Source: Planotetraspora mira (GTDB lineage: Bacteria > Actinomycetota > Actinomycetes > Streptosporangiales > Streptosporangiaceae). From it: 64,000 nucleotides of DNA. Each line of letters starts with the position of its first letter. The first letter of the stretch is position 1. The notes beneath the pieces were generated by a model. The model saw only the letters and a list, made by a program, of their open reading frames with translations, had not been told where the DNA came from and ran no database searches. Below are positions 32,438 to 41,074 of this stretch, in pieces. Location of the stretch: NCBI RefSeq assembly GCF_016863275.1, contig NZ_BOOO01000009.1:186001-250000 (forward strand), written 5' to 3'. The translations under genes were made by a program, and so were the position numbers.

Positions 32438-33807
32438 GTGCTGTCGACGGCGCTCCCGTCCCCATGACCGCGAAGCGGCGCGGGGCCCAGCTGGCGATGC
32501 TGGCCTTCGCCGTGCTGATCGTCATGGGCGCCTATGCCAGCGTCGGTCTCGGACTCAAGGACGAGATCCCCTCCGGCATGCTGACCTACGGTCTCGGTCT
32601 CGGCGCGCTGATGCTCGCCGCCTACCTCGTGCTCGCGAAATTCGCCCCCTGGGCCGATCCGCTCCTGCTTCCCCTCGTGACCCTGGTCAACGGCATCGGG
32701 ATCGTCATGATCTACCGGCTGGAGCAGGCCCCCATGCCCGGCGCCAACGCCACGACCCAGCTGATGTGGACGGCACTCGGCGTCGTGATGTTCTCCGCCA
32801 CTTTGATCGTGTTGAAGGACCAGCGCGCCTTGCAGCGCCTGACGTACACCGCCGGTTTCGCCGGAGTGATCCTTCTGGCGATCCCCGCCGTTCTGCCCTC
32901 CAGCCTGAGCGAGGTGCAGGGCGCGAAGATCTGGATCCGCCTGGGCGAGTTCTCCATCCAGCCGGGCGAGTTCGCCAAGCTCGCGCTCGTCGTCTTCTTC
33001 GCCGGGTACCTCGTCGCCAAGCGCGACGTTCTCGCCCTCGCCGGCCGCCGTCTGCTGTTCATCGACCTGCCCAGAGCCCGCGACCTCGGTCCCGTTCTGA
33101 TCACGTGGGGATTCGCGATCGCCACCCTGATCCTGGAGAAGGACCTCGGCACCTCGCTGCTGCTGTTCGGCACGTTCATCGCGATGTTGTACATCGCCAC
33201 CCAGCGCACCTCGTGGGTGCTCATCGGGATCCTGCTCTTCGCCGGCGGCGCCGTACTGGCCGGGATGGCCTTCAGCCACGTCGAGGCCCGCTTCGACGCC
33301 TGGCTGCACGCGGACTCGCCGGAACTCTACGAGACCGCCGGTTTCCAGCTCATGCAGGGCCTGTTCGCCATGGGCTCGGGAGGCATCCTCGGCACAGGTC
33401 TCGGGCAGGGTCACCCCAACCTGATCCCGCTGGCGTTCTCGGACTTCATCTTCCCCGCGACGGGCGAGGAACTCGGCCTCACCGGCCTGATGGCCCTCCT
33501 CCTGGTCTACGCGCTGATCGTCCAGCGCGGGCTGCGGACGGCGATTGCGGCCCGCGACCCGTTCTCCAAGCTGCTGGCCGGCGGCCTGTCCTTCATCCTC
33601 GCCTGGCAGGTCTTCATCATCGTCGGCGGCGTGACCAGGCTGATCCCGCTCACCGGCCTGGTGACGCCGTTCATGTCCGCGGGAGGATCGGCCCTGCTGG
33701 CTAACTGGATGCTTATCGCTGTTCTGGTACGCATGTCGGACGCGGCCCGCCGGCCGCCGCCACAGGCCATCCAGGACGAGGGGCTCACCCAGGTGATGCA
33801 GCGATGA
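32434..33807 (+). CDS. rodA: RodA/FtsW-family peptidoglycan glycosyltransferase (SEDS)
   Basis: This 457-residue polytopic membrane protein has about 12 membrane segments and the SEDS signatures IRLGEFSIQPGEFAKLALVVFFAGYL, MGSGGILGTGLGQGH and FIFPATGEELGLTGL. It polymerises lipid II glycan strands with its PBP partner, encoded next. The start is GTG, overlapping the pstP stop by 4 bp. Confidence 0.96.
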   Translation: MSAVDGAPVPMTAKRRGAQLAMLAFAVLIVMGAYASVGLGLKDEIPSGMLTYGLGLGALMLAAYLVLAKFAPWADPLLLPLVTLVNGIGIVMIYRLEQAPMPGANATTQLMWTALGVVMFSATLIVLKDQRALQRLTYTAGFAGVILLAIPAVLPSSLSEVQGAKIWIRLGEFSIQPGEFAKLALVVFFAGYLVAKRDVLALAGRRLLFIDLPRARDLGPVLITWGFAIATLILEKDLGTSLLLFGTFIAMLYIATQRTSWVLIGILLFAGGAVLAGMAFSHVEARFDAWLHADSPELYETAGFQLMQGLFAMGSGGILGTGLGQGHPNLIPLAFSDFIFPATGEELGLTGLMALLLVYALIVQRGLRTAIAARDPFSKLLAGGLSFILAWQVFIIVGGVTRLIPLTGLVTPFMSAGGSALLANWMLIAVLVRMSDAARRPPPQAIQDEGLTQVMQR

Positions 33808-35261
33808 ACGGCACGCTCAAGCGAGCCGCGGTGGCCTGCCTGCTCATGTTCGGCCTCCTCATGGCCAACGTGACCTATCTCGGGGCGGTGAAGGGCGACA
33901 GCCTGCGCCACGACAACCGCAACGTGCGGTCCTTCTACGAGCGCTACGCCGTCGACCGCGGATGGATCACCGCCGACAACGGCAAGGTGACGCTGGCCAA
34001 GACCGTCGACACCGGGGACCCCACGTACCGGTTCGAACGGAGGTATCCGCAGGGCAAGGCGTTCACCCACGTCGTCGGTTACTTCGCGCCCGAGAGCGCC
34101 ACGGGGATCGAGGGCGCGGAGAGCAAGTACCTCGACGGCAGCCACCCCGACCTCGTCGTCCGGCGCGCGATCGACCTGATCACCAACAAGCCGGCCAAGG
34201 GCGCCAGCGTCGACCTGGCGCTCAACGTCGCCGCCCAGCAGATCGCGTACAAGGACCTGGCGAACACGGGCAGGCGCGGAGCGGTCGTGGCGCTCGACCC
34301 CCGGTCGGGGGCGATCCTGACGATGGTCTCGGTCCCCTCCTACGACCCCAACCCCCTCGCGGTGGCCAACAAGGACAACGTCAACAAGGCCTACGCCAAG
34401 CTCGACAAGGATCCGAACAAGCCGCTGCTCGACCGGGCCATCGATCTGACCTACGCGCCGGGCTCCACGTTCAAGACGATCACGTCGGCGGCCTTCCTCA
34501 GCGACAACTCGTCCAGGAGCGCCGAGACCATGGTCGACGCGCCCGACTCGAAGACCTTCAAGGACAGCAACACGCCGCTGGTCAACTACCACGGTGAGTC
34601 CTGCGGTGGCCGGGCCACGCTGCTCGATGCGCTGACCATCTCCTGCAACACGGCCTTCGGCATCATCGGCGTCGGACTCGGCTACGACAAGCTGAAGGAG
34701 CAGGCGGCGAAGTTCGGCATCGGCACGAAGCTCGCCATCCCGTTGAGCGTCGCGGGAAGCAGCATCGGTCCCGACGAGGGCGAGACCGCGCTCGCCCAGA
34801 CCTCCATCGGGCAGCGCAGCAACCAGATGACGCCGATGCAGATGGCCATGGTCGCCGCCGGGATCGCGAACAAGGGCACGGTCATGAAGCCCTACCTCGT
34901 CAACAAGGTCATGGGACCGGACGGCAGCGAGGTCACCGCCGCCGAGCCCGAGGAGTTCTCCGAGGCGACCAGCCCCGAGGTGGCCGCCGAGCTCACGAAG
35001 ATGATGGTGAACGTGGTGCGGTCCGGCACCGGCACCGCGGCCCAGTTGCCCGGCATCACGGTGGCCGGCAAGACCGGCACCGCCGAGACCGCACCCGGCC
35101 AGGCGGCGCACGCGTGGTTCATCTCGTTCGCGCCCGCGGACAACCCACGGGTGGCCGTGGCCGTCTTCGTCGAGTCGGGAAGCGCCGGAACCGACGCGTC
35201 GGGCGGAACCGTCGCCGCCCCGATCGCCCGTGACGTCATGCAGGCGGTACTCAAGAAATGA
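33804..35261 (+). CDS. pbpA: Class B penicillin-binding protein PbpA
   Basis: This 485-residue transpeptidase has a signal anchor (about 6-28, RAAVACLLMFGLLMANVTYL), a dimerisation domain and a transpeptidase domain. The three catalytic motifs are present: SxxK in APGSTFKTI, SxN as SCN in LTISCNTAFG, and KTG in VAGKTGTAET. It crosslinks peptidoglycan with RodA outside the membrane. It overlaps rodA by 4 bp. Confidence 0.96.
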   Translation: MNGTLKRAAVACLLMFGLLMANVTYLGAVKGDSLRHDNRNVRSFYERYAVDRGWITADNGKVTLAKTVDTGDPTYRFERRYPQGKAFTHVVGYFAPESATGIEGAESKYLDGSHPDLVVRRAIDLITNKPAKGASVDLALNVAAQQIAYKDLANTGRRGAVVALDPRSGAILTMVSVPSYDPNPLAVANKDNVNKAYAKLDKDPNKPLLDRAIDLTYAPGSTFKTITSAAFLSDNSSRSAETMVDAPDSKTFKDSNTPLVNYHGESCGGRATLLDALTISCNTAFGIIGVGLGYDKLKEQAAKFGIGTKLAIPLSVAGSSIGPDEGETALAQTSIGQRSNQMTPMQMAMVAAGIANKGTVMKPYLVNKVMGPDGSEVTAAEPEEFSEATSPEVAAELTKMMVNVVRSGTGTAAQLPGITVAGKTGTAETAPGQAAHAWFISFAPADNPRVAVAVFVESGSAGTDASGGTVAAPIARDVMQAVLKK

Positions 35262-35503
35262 TCTCGATGAAATCGTTGTCGGACAGGTCCCCAGGCAGGA
35301 CGTGCGCGATCGCCACTCACGTGACGTCGGCACTCCCGTACGGGACGCCTTCGGCTATGGTAAGCACCTCGGCACCATCCACCCGGACGCCCACACCGGC
35401 TCCTACCCCCAGTCAGACGCCCGCCTCAACCGCGACGCCAGGTGACACTCCCGGTCCCCCGGGGTCCCCAATCGGCACAAGACCTCTGATTGAGGAGACG
35501 TGA
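35258..35503 (+). CDS. Doubtful Pro/Thr-rich small frame between pbpA and pknB
   Basis: This 81-codon frame has an ATG that overlaps the pbpA stop (ATGA), so it could be coupled. Its second half is APSTRTPTPAPTPSQTPAST-like low-complexity sequence. It has no domain, and no clear ribosome site beyond coupling. It may be a remnant or noncoding. Between pbpA and pknB (35262-35570) nothing else was recognised. Confidence 0.25.
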   Translation: MISMKSLSDRSPGRTCAIATHVTSALPYGTPSAMVSTSAPSTRTPTPAPTPSQTPASTATPGDTPGPPGSPIGTRPLIEET

Positions 35504-35570
35504 TGGGGAAAGGGGCCGATGATGGACAGCGGTGGCACCCCAAGATGAACGGCAAGGGACAGTGCAGGAA

Positions 35571-37421
35571 ATGACTCAGCCACGACTTCTCGGTGGACGC
35601 TATCAGCTCGACGGTGTCGTCGGGCGGGGCGGCATGGCCGAGGTGTATCGCGCCCGGGACATCCGGCTGGACCGTATTGTCGCGATCAAGACGCTCCGGT
35701 CCGACCTGGCGAGAGACCACACCTTCCAGGCGAGGTTCCGCCGGGAGGCCCAGTCGGCCGCCTCGCTGAACCACCCATCGGTCGTCGCCGTGTACGACAC
35801 GGGCGAAGACATGATGGAAGCGACGCCGGTGCCGTACATCGTCATGGAGTACGTCGACGGGCGGACGCTGCGCGACCTGCTGCGCGCCGACAGGCGGCTG
35901 CTGCCCGAACGCGCCACGGAGCTGGTGGACGGCATCCTCAGGGCCCTCGACTACAGCCACAGGGGCGGCATCGTCCACCGGGACATCAAACCGGCGAACA
36001 TCATGGTGACCCGCAACGGCGAGGTCAAGGTCATGGACTTCGGCATCGCCCGCGCGATGGCGGACTCCGCCGCGACGATGACGCAGACCGCCCAGGTGAT
36101 CGGCACCGCGCAGTACCTGTCCCCCGAGCAGGCCCGCGGCGAGCGCGTCGACGCCCGCAGCGACATCTACTCGACCGGCTGCGTGCTCTACGAGCTGCTG
36201 ACCGGCCAGCCTCCCTTCACCGGCGACTCGCCCGTGGCCATCGCCTACCAGCATGTCCGTGAGGACCCGATCCCGCCGTCGCGGATCGACCCGGAGATCC
36301 CCAAGTGGGCCGACGCCATCGTGCTCAAGGCCATGGCGAAGGACCCCGTCCAGCGCTACCAGAGCGCCGAGGAGATGCGCCAGGACATCCAGCGCGCGAT
36401 GTCCGGCATGCCGGTCGACCCGCAGACGATGGCGATGGCCAGCAACTACGGCGCGTACGGCGGGGCGGACCGCACCCGGACGATGTCCACGGGGGCGGGG
36501 CCCAACGGGCAGGGCACCCGGGGCATCCCGCAGTACAACTACGGGCCGGAGGAGCGGGGCGGCCGCTATGACGGTCACCGGCGCCAGGCCGACGACAACA
36601 AGGCGCTCAAGACGACCCTGTGGATCGTCATCCCGCTGCTGATCATCGGAGCCTTCGTCGGGGTCGGGTGGCTCGCCTTCGGCGGCGGCAATGACACGCC
36701 CGCCGCGAAGATCAAGGTTCCGTCGGTCGTGGGCCAGACGAAGGAGGCCGCCGAGCAGGCGCTGAACGCGGCCCCGCTCAAGTTCACCTACGGAGACGAT
36801 GCGTACAGCGACGAAGTGCCGAAGGGAACGGTGATCAGCACCGACCCGGCGGCGGACACCGAGGTCGACCCGAACTCCTCCGTCACCATCGTCTTGTCCA
36901 AGGGCCAGGAGCAGATCGAGGTCCCGGACGATCTGATCGGCAAGTCTCCGGATGAGGCCCGGGCGGAACTGGAGGACCTCGGCCTCAAGGGCACCGTGGT
37001 GCCCGCGCAGTCCAACGCGCCGCAGGACCAGGTCTTCAAGATCTCCCCGAGGGCCGGCAGCAAGGTCGACAAGGGCTCTCCCGTGAAGCTCTACGTGCCG
37101 AAGGCGATGACCGACGTTCCGCCCGTCATCGGACTGACGCAGCAGGACGCGAGGAACACGCTCACCGGGGCGGGCTTCAAGGTCAAGATCGTCACCCAGG
37201 AGAGCGATTCGGTGCCCGCCGGAAACGTGATCGACCAGTCGCCGCAGAGCGGCAAGCTGGCTCCTGGCACCACGATCACGCTCACGGTCTCCAGCGGAGC
37301 GCCCGCGGCTCCGCCGCCGCCCCCGCCGACGACGCCCGACCCGGGCCAGACGCCCGACCCGGGCCAGACGCCCGATCCGGGTCAGACCCCGGACCCGGGG
37401 ACCGGAGGCACCGGCCAGTAG
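35571..37421 (+). CDS. pknB: Ser/Thr protein kinase PknB with three PASTA domains
   Basis: This 616-residue receptor kinase has a kinase domain (about 8-275) with GRGGMAEVY, AIKTL, VHRDIKPANIMV and KVMDFGIARAM, plus activation-loop threonines in TMTQTAQVIGTAQYLSPE. A juxtamembrane linker, one membrane segment (about 350-372) and three extracellular PASTA repeats follow (starting KVPSVVGQT, VPDDLIGKS and VPPVIGLT). The tail is four PDPGQT-type repeats. PASTA domains sense muropeptides and lipid II. The ATG before TQPRLLGGRY was chosen over an upstream GTG at 35532. A perfect terminator follows. Confidence 0.95.
   Translation: MTQPRLLGGRYQLDGVVGRGGMAEVYRARDIRLDRIVAIKTLRSDLARDHTFQARFRREAQSAASLNHPSVVAVYDTGEDMMEATPVPYIVMEYVDGRTLRDLLRADRRLLPERATELVDGILRALDYSHRGGIVHRDIKPANIMVTRNGEVKVMDFGIARAMADSAATMTQTAQVIGTAQYLSPEQARGERVDARSDIYSTGCVLYELLTGQPPFTGDSPVAIAYQHVREDPIPPSRIDPEIPKWADAIVLKAMAKDPVQRYQSAEEMRQDIQRAMSGMPVDPQTMAMASNYGAYGGADRTRTMSTGAGPNGQGTRGIPQYNYGPEERGGRYDGHRRQADDNKALKTTLWIVIPLLIIGAFVGVGWLAFGGGNDTPAAKIKVPSVVGQTKEAAEQALNAAPLKFTYGDDAYSDEVPKGTVISTDPAADTEVDPNSSVTIVLSKGQEQIEVPDDLIGKSPDEARAELEDLGLKGTVVPAQSNAPQDQVFKISPRAGSKVDKGSPVKLYVPKAMTDVPPVIGLTQQDARNTLTGAGFKVKIVTQESDSVPAGNVIDQSPQSGKLAPGTTITLTVSSGAPAAPPPPPPTTPDPGQTPDPGQTPDPGQTPDPGTGGTGQ
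37335..37400 (+). repeat. 18-bp tandem repeat in the pknB tail
   Basis: Units starting CCCGACCCGGGCCAGACG begin at 37335, 37353, 37371 and (degenerate) 37389. They encode the PDPGQT repeats at the C terminus. Confidence 0.85.
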
Positions 37422-37431
37422 ATCCTCAGCG

Positions 37432-37467
37432 CGAGAGGGCCCGTCAGTTTTCTGACGGGCCCTCTCG
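37432..37467 (+). terminator. Rho-independent terminator after pknB
   Basis: A perfect 16-bp stem, CGAGAGGGCCCGTCAG and its complement, encloses a TTTT loop 11 bases after the pknB stop codon. Confidence 0.9.
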
Positions 37468-37590
37468 TCGTTCCGGTCACGATGGGGAACGGCGGTCCCG
37501 GCGTCGGAGCGCACCGTCCGAAGGGGGAAACCGTGATCGCGGGCGGTGCCGTCGCGGGAGAGCCTGACCATGTGGCCGGGGACAGCAAAA

Positions 37591-37629
37591 GAGAGCCTCC
37601 GCCACTCGGGGGCAATGGCGGAGGCTCTC
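37591..37629 (-). terminator. Rho-independent terminator after pabA
   Basis: A 14-bp stem, GAGAGCCTCCGCCA and its complement, is followed on the minus strand by TTTTGC. It lies downstream of the pabA stop at 37661. Confidence 0.9.
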
Positions 37630-37660
37630 ATCTGTATGTTCGCCGGGCGGCGGGAAAGCG

Positions 37661-38239
37661 TTACACGATTTCCCGAAGCCAGTTGCCGAGCAGTCGGTGG
37701 CCGTGCTCGGACACCACCGACTCCGGGTGGAACTGCACCCCTTCGATGGGCGCGCTCCGGTGGCGCAGCCCCATGACGACACCTTCGGGAGTGGTCGCGG
37801 TGATCTCGAGGACGTCCGGCACGGTCTCGGGCACGACCGCCAGCGAGTGGTAACGGGTCATCGTCACCGGTGAGGGAATGGCCGCGAAGACGCCCCTGCC
37901 GTCGTGGGAGATCAGGCTCGTACGGCCATGCATCAGCTCGGGAGCCCGCGTGACGGTCCCGCCGTAGGCGACCGCGATGGCCTGGTGGCCCAGGCAGACC
38001 CCCAGGAGCGGGAGCCCACGTTCCGCGCAGTGCCGTACGAGGGGGACGCTCACCCCGGCGGCCTCGGGAGTGCCCGGTCCGGGAGAGATCAGGACGCCGT
38101 CGAAGCCGTCCGCGTCCTCGACCGTGACGTGGTCGCGTGGCCGGACGTCGCATTCGGCGCCCAGTTCACGGAGGTACTGGACGATCGTGTGGACGAAACT
38201 GTCGTGATTGTCCACCACGAGGACACGGATCGCGGTCAT
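37661..38239 (-). CDS. pabA: Glutamine amidotransferase component of aminodeoxychorismate/anthranilate synthase
   Basis: This 192-residue class I amidotransferase has VDNHDSFVHTIVQYL, the SPGPGTP oxyanion region, the catalytic Cys in GVCLGHQAIA and the His-Glu pair in GVQFHPESV. It feeds ammonia from glutamine to a chorismate-using partner, making p-aminobenzoate or anthranilate. In actinomycetes the copy beside crgA/pknB is usually named trpG or pabA. The partner is not in this window, so the pathway is not certain. Confidence 0.92.
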   Translation of the reverse strand: MTAIRVLVVDNHDSFVHTIVQYLRELGAECDVRPRDHVTVEDADGFDGVLISPGPGTPEAAGVSVPLVRHCAERGLPLLGVCLGHQAIAVAYGGTVTRAPELMHGRTSLISHDGRGVFAAIPSPVTMTRYHSLAVVPETVPDVLEITATTPEGVVMGLRHRSAPIEGVQFHPESVVSEHGHRLLGNWLREIV

Positions 38240-38463
38240 GTCTCCCCAGGGACCGAGAACTCGATGGTCACGACGCCAGACTATGGCAATTCAGGCATCT
38301 CACTGCGGAAAGGTCTGGATCATCCCAGATCAGGCAGGCCTGGTGTGCGGGGATCGCCCTGGAACGGCCACGCCGACTATTCTTACTCCGGACTCCGTCC
38401 GAACAGCGGTTACGCTACTGACAAAGCCCGCACAACCGCGCGGGTGCCCACCAGGAGAACTCC

Positions 38464-38709
38464 GTGCCCAAGTCCAAGACCCGCAAGAAGGCCGTCTACA
38501 CGGCGCCGCAGAAGACGCAGTCGGTCAAGGTCAGCCCGCGCTGGCTCGCGCCGGTCATGGTCGCCTCCTGGCTCATCGGCATCGTCTGGATCGCAACGTA
38601 TTACGTGGTTCCCGACATGCCGGGCCTGTCCACGCTGTCGAACTGGAACCTGCTGATCGGGTTCGGGTTCATCATCGTCGGCGTGGTCCTGTCGACCAGA
38701 TGGCGCTGA
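38464..38709 (+). CDS. crgA: Cell division protein CrgA
   Basis: This 81-residue protein has a Lys-rich cytoplasmic start (PKSKTRKKAVYT) and two membrane segments (about 27-48 and 60-78). Between them lies the family VPDMPGLSTLSNWN loop. CrgA is the actinobacterial divisome protein that interacts with FtsZ, FtsI and FtsQ. The start is a GTG. It stands between pabA and the rhomboid gene, in the order typical of actinomycetes. Confidence 0.96.
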   Translation: MPKSKTRKKAVYTAPQKTQSVKVSPRWLAPVMVASWLIGIVWIATYYVVPDMPGLSTLSNWNLLIGFGFIIVGVVLSTRWR

Positions 38710-38860
38710 TCCAGGCCTGCCGGGCAGCGCGCCCGAAGCCGTCCGGCGTCCAGGCCTCCGGGAGGCCGTGACGCCGCCGGCCTGCGCGGCGACCATCTCG
38801 GCACTTCCCGGAGAGTTTCTTTCCACAGGCTTTATCCACAGCCTGTGGGCAGGACGAATC

Positions 38861-39751
38861 TCACAGACCTGGTATGGCGAGTGGGGGCAACTGGGTCACG
38901 AGCAGGACGAGGACCACGAGGACGGCGGCCGCGGCGCCGAACTGCACCACGGTGCGGTTCTTCGCCGGAGCGTAGGCGAACGCGGCGGCGACCAGCGTTC
39001 CGGTCACGAGGCCGCCCAGGTGCCCCTGCCAGCTGATTCCAGGGAACACGAACGTGATGGCGACGTTGATGGCGATCAGCCACAGGACGCCGCGCGCGTC
39101 GAACCCGAGCCGCTTCGAGACCACGAACAGCGCGCCGAACAGGCCGTAGATCGCGCCCGAGGCGCCGACCGTCATCGCCAAGCCGCCGAACAGGTAGACC
39201 GCGACCGAGCCGCCGATCGCGGACAGCAGGTACAACATCGCGAACCGGACGGAGCCCAGCCTCCGCTCGAGCTCCGGACCGATCACATACAGGGCCCACA
39301 TGTTGAACACGATGTGGGTGAAGGAGAACGAGCCTTCGAGTGGGCTCGCGTGGAGGAAGGCGCCAGTGATCAGGCGCCACCACTCGCCGGAATAAATCTC
39401 CAGCGCAGACGTCCCGAACCGGCGGAGGATATCCGGCCACAGGTATTCCAGGCCGTAAGCCAAGACGTTGAGGATGAGCAGCGCCCAGGTGACCCTCGGC
39501 TTGGCGACCGCGGCACCGCCCAGCGGGGCCTGCGCCTGCCGTACGGACTGGTTGCCCTCGCGGACACACTCGACGCACTGGTGACCGACGGCTGCCTCAC
39601 GCATGCAGTCCGGGCAGATCGGCCGGTCGCAGCGCTGGCAGCGCACGTAGGTCTCGCGGCCGGGGTGCCGGTAGCACGTGGGCACGGCTTCGGCGCCCGG
39701 CTGGACCGGCGGTTGCTCGGAAGGAGACGGCGGCGGGGGCTGGGAGGTCAT
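38861..39751 (-). CDS. Rhomboid-family intramembrane serine protease with N-terminal zinc ribbon
   Basis: This 296-residue protein has a Pro-rich start and a B-box-like Cys/His zinc motif (CYRHPGRETYVRCQRCDRP, then CPDCMREAAVGHQCVECV). Six or seven membrane segments follow. The catalytic Ser is in TVGASGAIYGLFGA and the His in WQGHLGGLVTG. HIVFNMWALYVIGPELE is the family motif. It cleaves transmembrane substrates, which are unknown. The fused zinc domain is common in actinobacterial rhomboids. Confidence 0.92.
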   Translation of the reverse strand: MTSQPPPPSPSEQPPVQPGAEAVPTCYRHPGRETYVRCQRCDRPICPDCMREAAVGHQCVECVREGNQSVRQAQAPLGGAAVAKPRVTWALLILNVLAYGLEYLWPDILRRFGTSALEIYSGEWWRLITGAFLHASPLEGSFSFTHIVFNMWALYVIGPELERRLGSVRFAMLYLLSAIGGSVAVYLFGGLAMTVGASGAIYGLFGALFVVSKRLGFDARGVLWLIAINVAITFVFPGISWQGHLGGLVTGTLVAAAFAYAPAKNRTVVQFGAAAAVLVVLVLLVTQLPPLAIPGL

Positions 39752-39815
39752 GAAGTCCTCTCAAAGGGCAGGTCAATCCCTCCCAGCCTATAAGCCGCTG
39801 ACGCTGGGGAGCGGT

Positions 39816-40346
39816 TCAGGAACGCTCGATCGTGACCTCTTCGATGATCACGTCGTTGACGGGACGGTCGCGGCCGTCGGTCTCGGTCGTGGCGATCTCG
39901 TCCACGACCTTGGAGCCGTCGATGACCTCACCGAAGATGGTGTGGCCCTGGTTGAGGTGCGGAGTCGGCCCGACCGTGATGAAGAACTGCGAGCCGTTGG
40001 TGCCCTTGCCGAACCGCTTGCCCGCGTTGGCCATGGCCAGCAGGTAGGGCCGGTTGAACTGGTTGTCGACGTGGATCTCGTCGTCGAAGCTGTAGCCGGG
40101 GCCCCCGATGCCCTGGCCCAGCGGGTCGCCGCCCTGGATCATGAAGCCGCTGATGACCCGATGGAAGATCGTGCCGTCGTACAGCTTGTCGGTGGTCTTC
40201 GCGCCGGTCTCCGGGTGGGTCCATTCGCGGGTGCCCTCGGCGAGCTCCACGAAGTTCCGCACCGTCTTGGGCGCCTGGTTGGGGAAGAGCTTGACACGGA
40301 TCGTGCCGCGGTTGGTGCGCAGGTTCGCGATGAGGTTCTCAGCCAC
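39816..40346 (-). CDS. Peptidyl-prolyl cis-trans isomerase, cyclophilin type
   Basis: This 176-residue cytoplasmic cyclophilin has the catalytic and cyclosporin-site residues in YDGTIFHRVISGFMIQGGDP, NGSQFFITVGPTPHLNQGHTIFG and the start LIANLRTNRGTIRVKLFP. No signal peptide is present. A GTG at 40346 gives the usual family length. The longer frame from 40439 has no similarity and covers the promoter region. Confidence 0.93.
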   Translation of the reverse strand: MAENLIANLRTNRGTIRVKLFPNQAPKTVRNFVELAEGTREWTHPETGAKTTDKLYDGTIFHRVISGFMIQGGDPLGQGIGGPGYSFDDEIHVDNQFNRPYLLAMANAGKRFGKGTNGSQFFITVGPTPHLNQGHTIFGEVIDGSKVVDEIATTETDGRDRPVNDVIIEEVTIERS

Positions 40347-40487
40347 GAAGGCCGCCCCCTTATATGCAGGTGTTAGTTGTCCGTTGAACAGGGTATCCAG
40401 CGCGCCTCGCATACCTGTCCATGATTGAGCCGCAATCACACGGGAAGGGGGTCGTCAACAGGGCCCCGTCGACAGGGGAGGTTGATT

Positions 40488-40985
40488 GTGTCCCTGACAA
40501 TGAAGAAGAGGCGCCACGCCGAGGCGATGGTGCCGCAGGCGTGGCTCGGGCTGATGAAAGGGCAGGCCAGGAAGGCCGGTCGCAGAGTGAGCCCGATGGC
40601 GGAGACAGCTCGCGATGTGGCCGCCCATCGCCTCGAGGATGCCAGGATCTGGGCGGCACCCAAGCTCGACCAGGCCTCGCATTCCGTCGAGGAGCAGTTC
40701 GCGCCGATGGTCAGCGCGTTCCTCGCCGAGATGTCCCGCCGGGTGGACGTGTCGCCCGTGAAGTCCCGCCGACGTTGGCCGATGCTCGCGCTGCTCACCG
40801 GCGCGGTGATCGGTGCCGTCGGCGCCGTGATGTACCGCAACAACGCCCAGCGTTGGACGGACACCATGAAGGACAACATGCGGGAGGGTGTGTCCGACAC
40901 GGCGAAATGGACCGGAGAAAAGGCCAGGGAGACCGCCGACAAGGTGGGCAAGAAGAGCGACGACATCTCCGGCAAGATCTCCTGA
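40488..40985 (+). CDS. Conserved actinobacterial small membrane protein (YtxH-like)
   Basis: This 165-residue protein has a basic, amphipathic first half (KAGRRVSPMAETARDVAAHR) and one membrane segment (about 103-122, WPMLALLTGAVIGAVGAVMY). A charged tail of apolipoprotein-like helices follows (SDTAKWTGEKARETADKVGK), as in YtxH/general-stress proteins. The GTG at 40488 follows GGGGAGG and is better than an in-frame codon upstream. Function is unknown. Confidence 0.7.
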   Translation: MSLTMKKRRHAEAMVPQAWLGLMKGQARKAGRRVSPMAETARDVAAHRLEDARIWAAPKLDQASHSVEEQFAPMVSAFLAEMSRRVDVSPVKSRRRWPMLALLTGAVIGAVGAVMYRNNAQRWTDTMKDNMREGVSDTAKWTGEKARETADKVGKKSDDISGKIS

Positions 40986-41024
40986 CGCTGTCCCCGCCGG
41001 TTTTCCGGCGATGTTCTAAACCTG

Positions 41025-41060
41025 GTACGGCCGGCACCGATCGAGGCGCCGGCCGTACCT
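41025..41060. terminator. Bidirectional hairpin terminator
   Basis: A 12-bp perfect stem (GGTACGGCCGGC and its complement) with a 12-base loop lies in the convergent gap between the YtxH-like gene and the helicase gene. Confidence 0.75.
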
Positions 41061-41074
41061 GCATGTCGGAGTCG

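Noticed and set aside
35403-38153. 916-codon minus-strand frame across pknB
   Set aside because: Shadow of pknB and pabA with no domain of its own.
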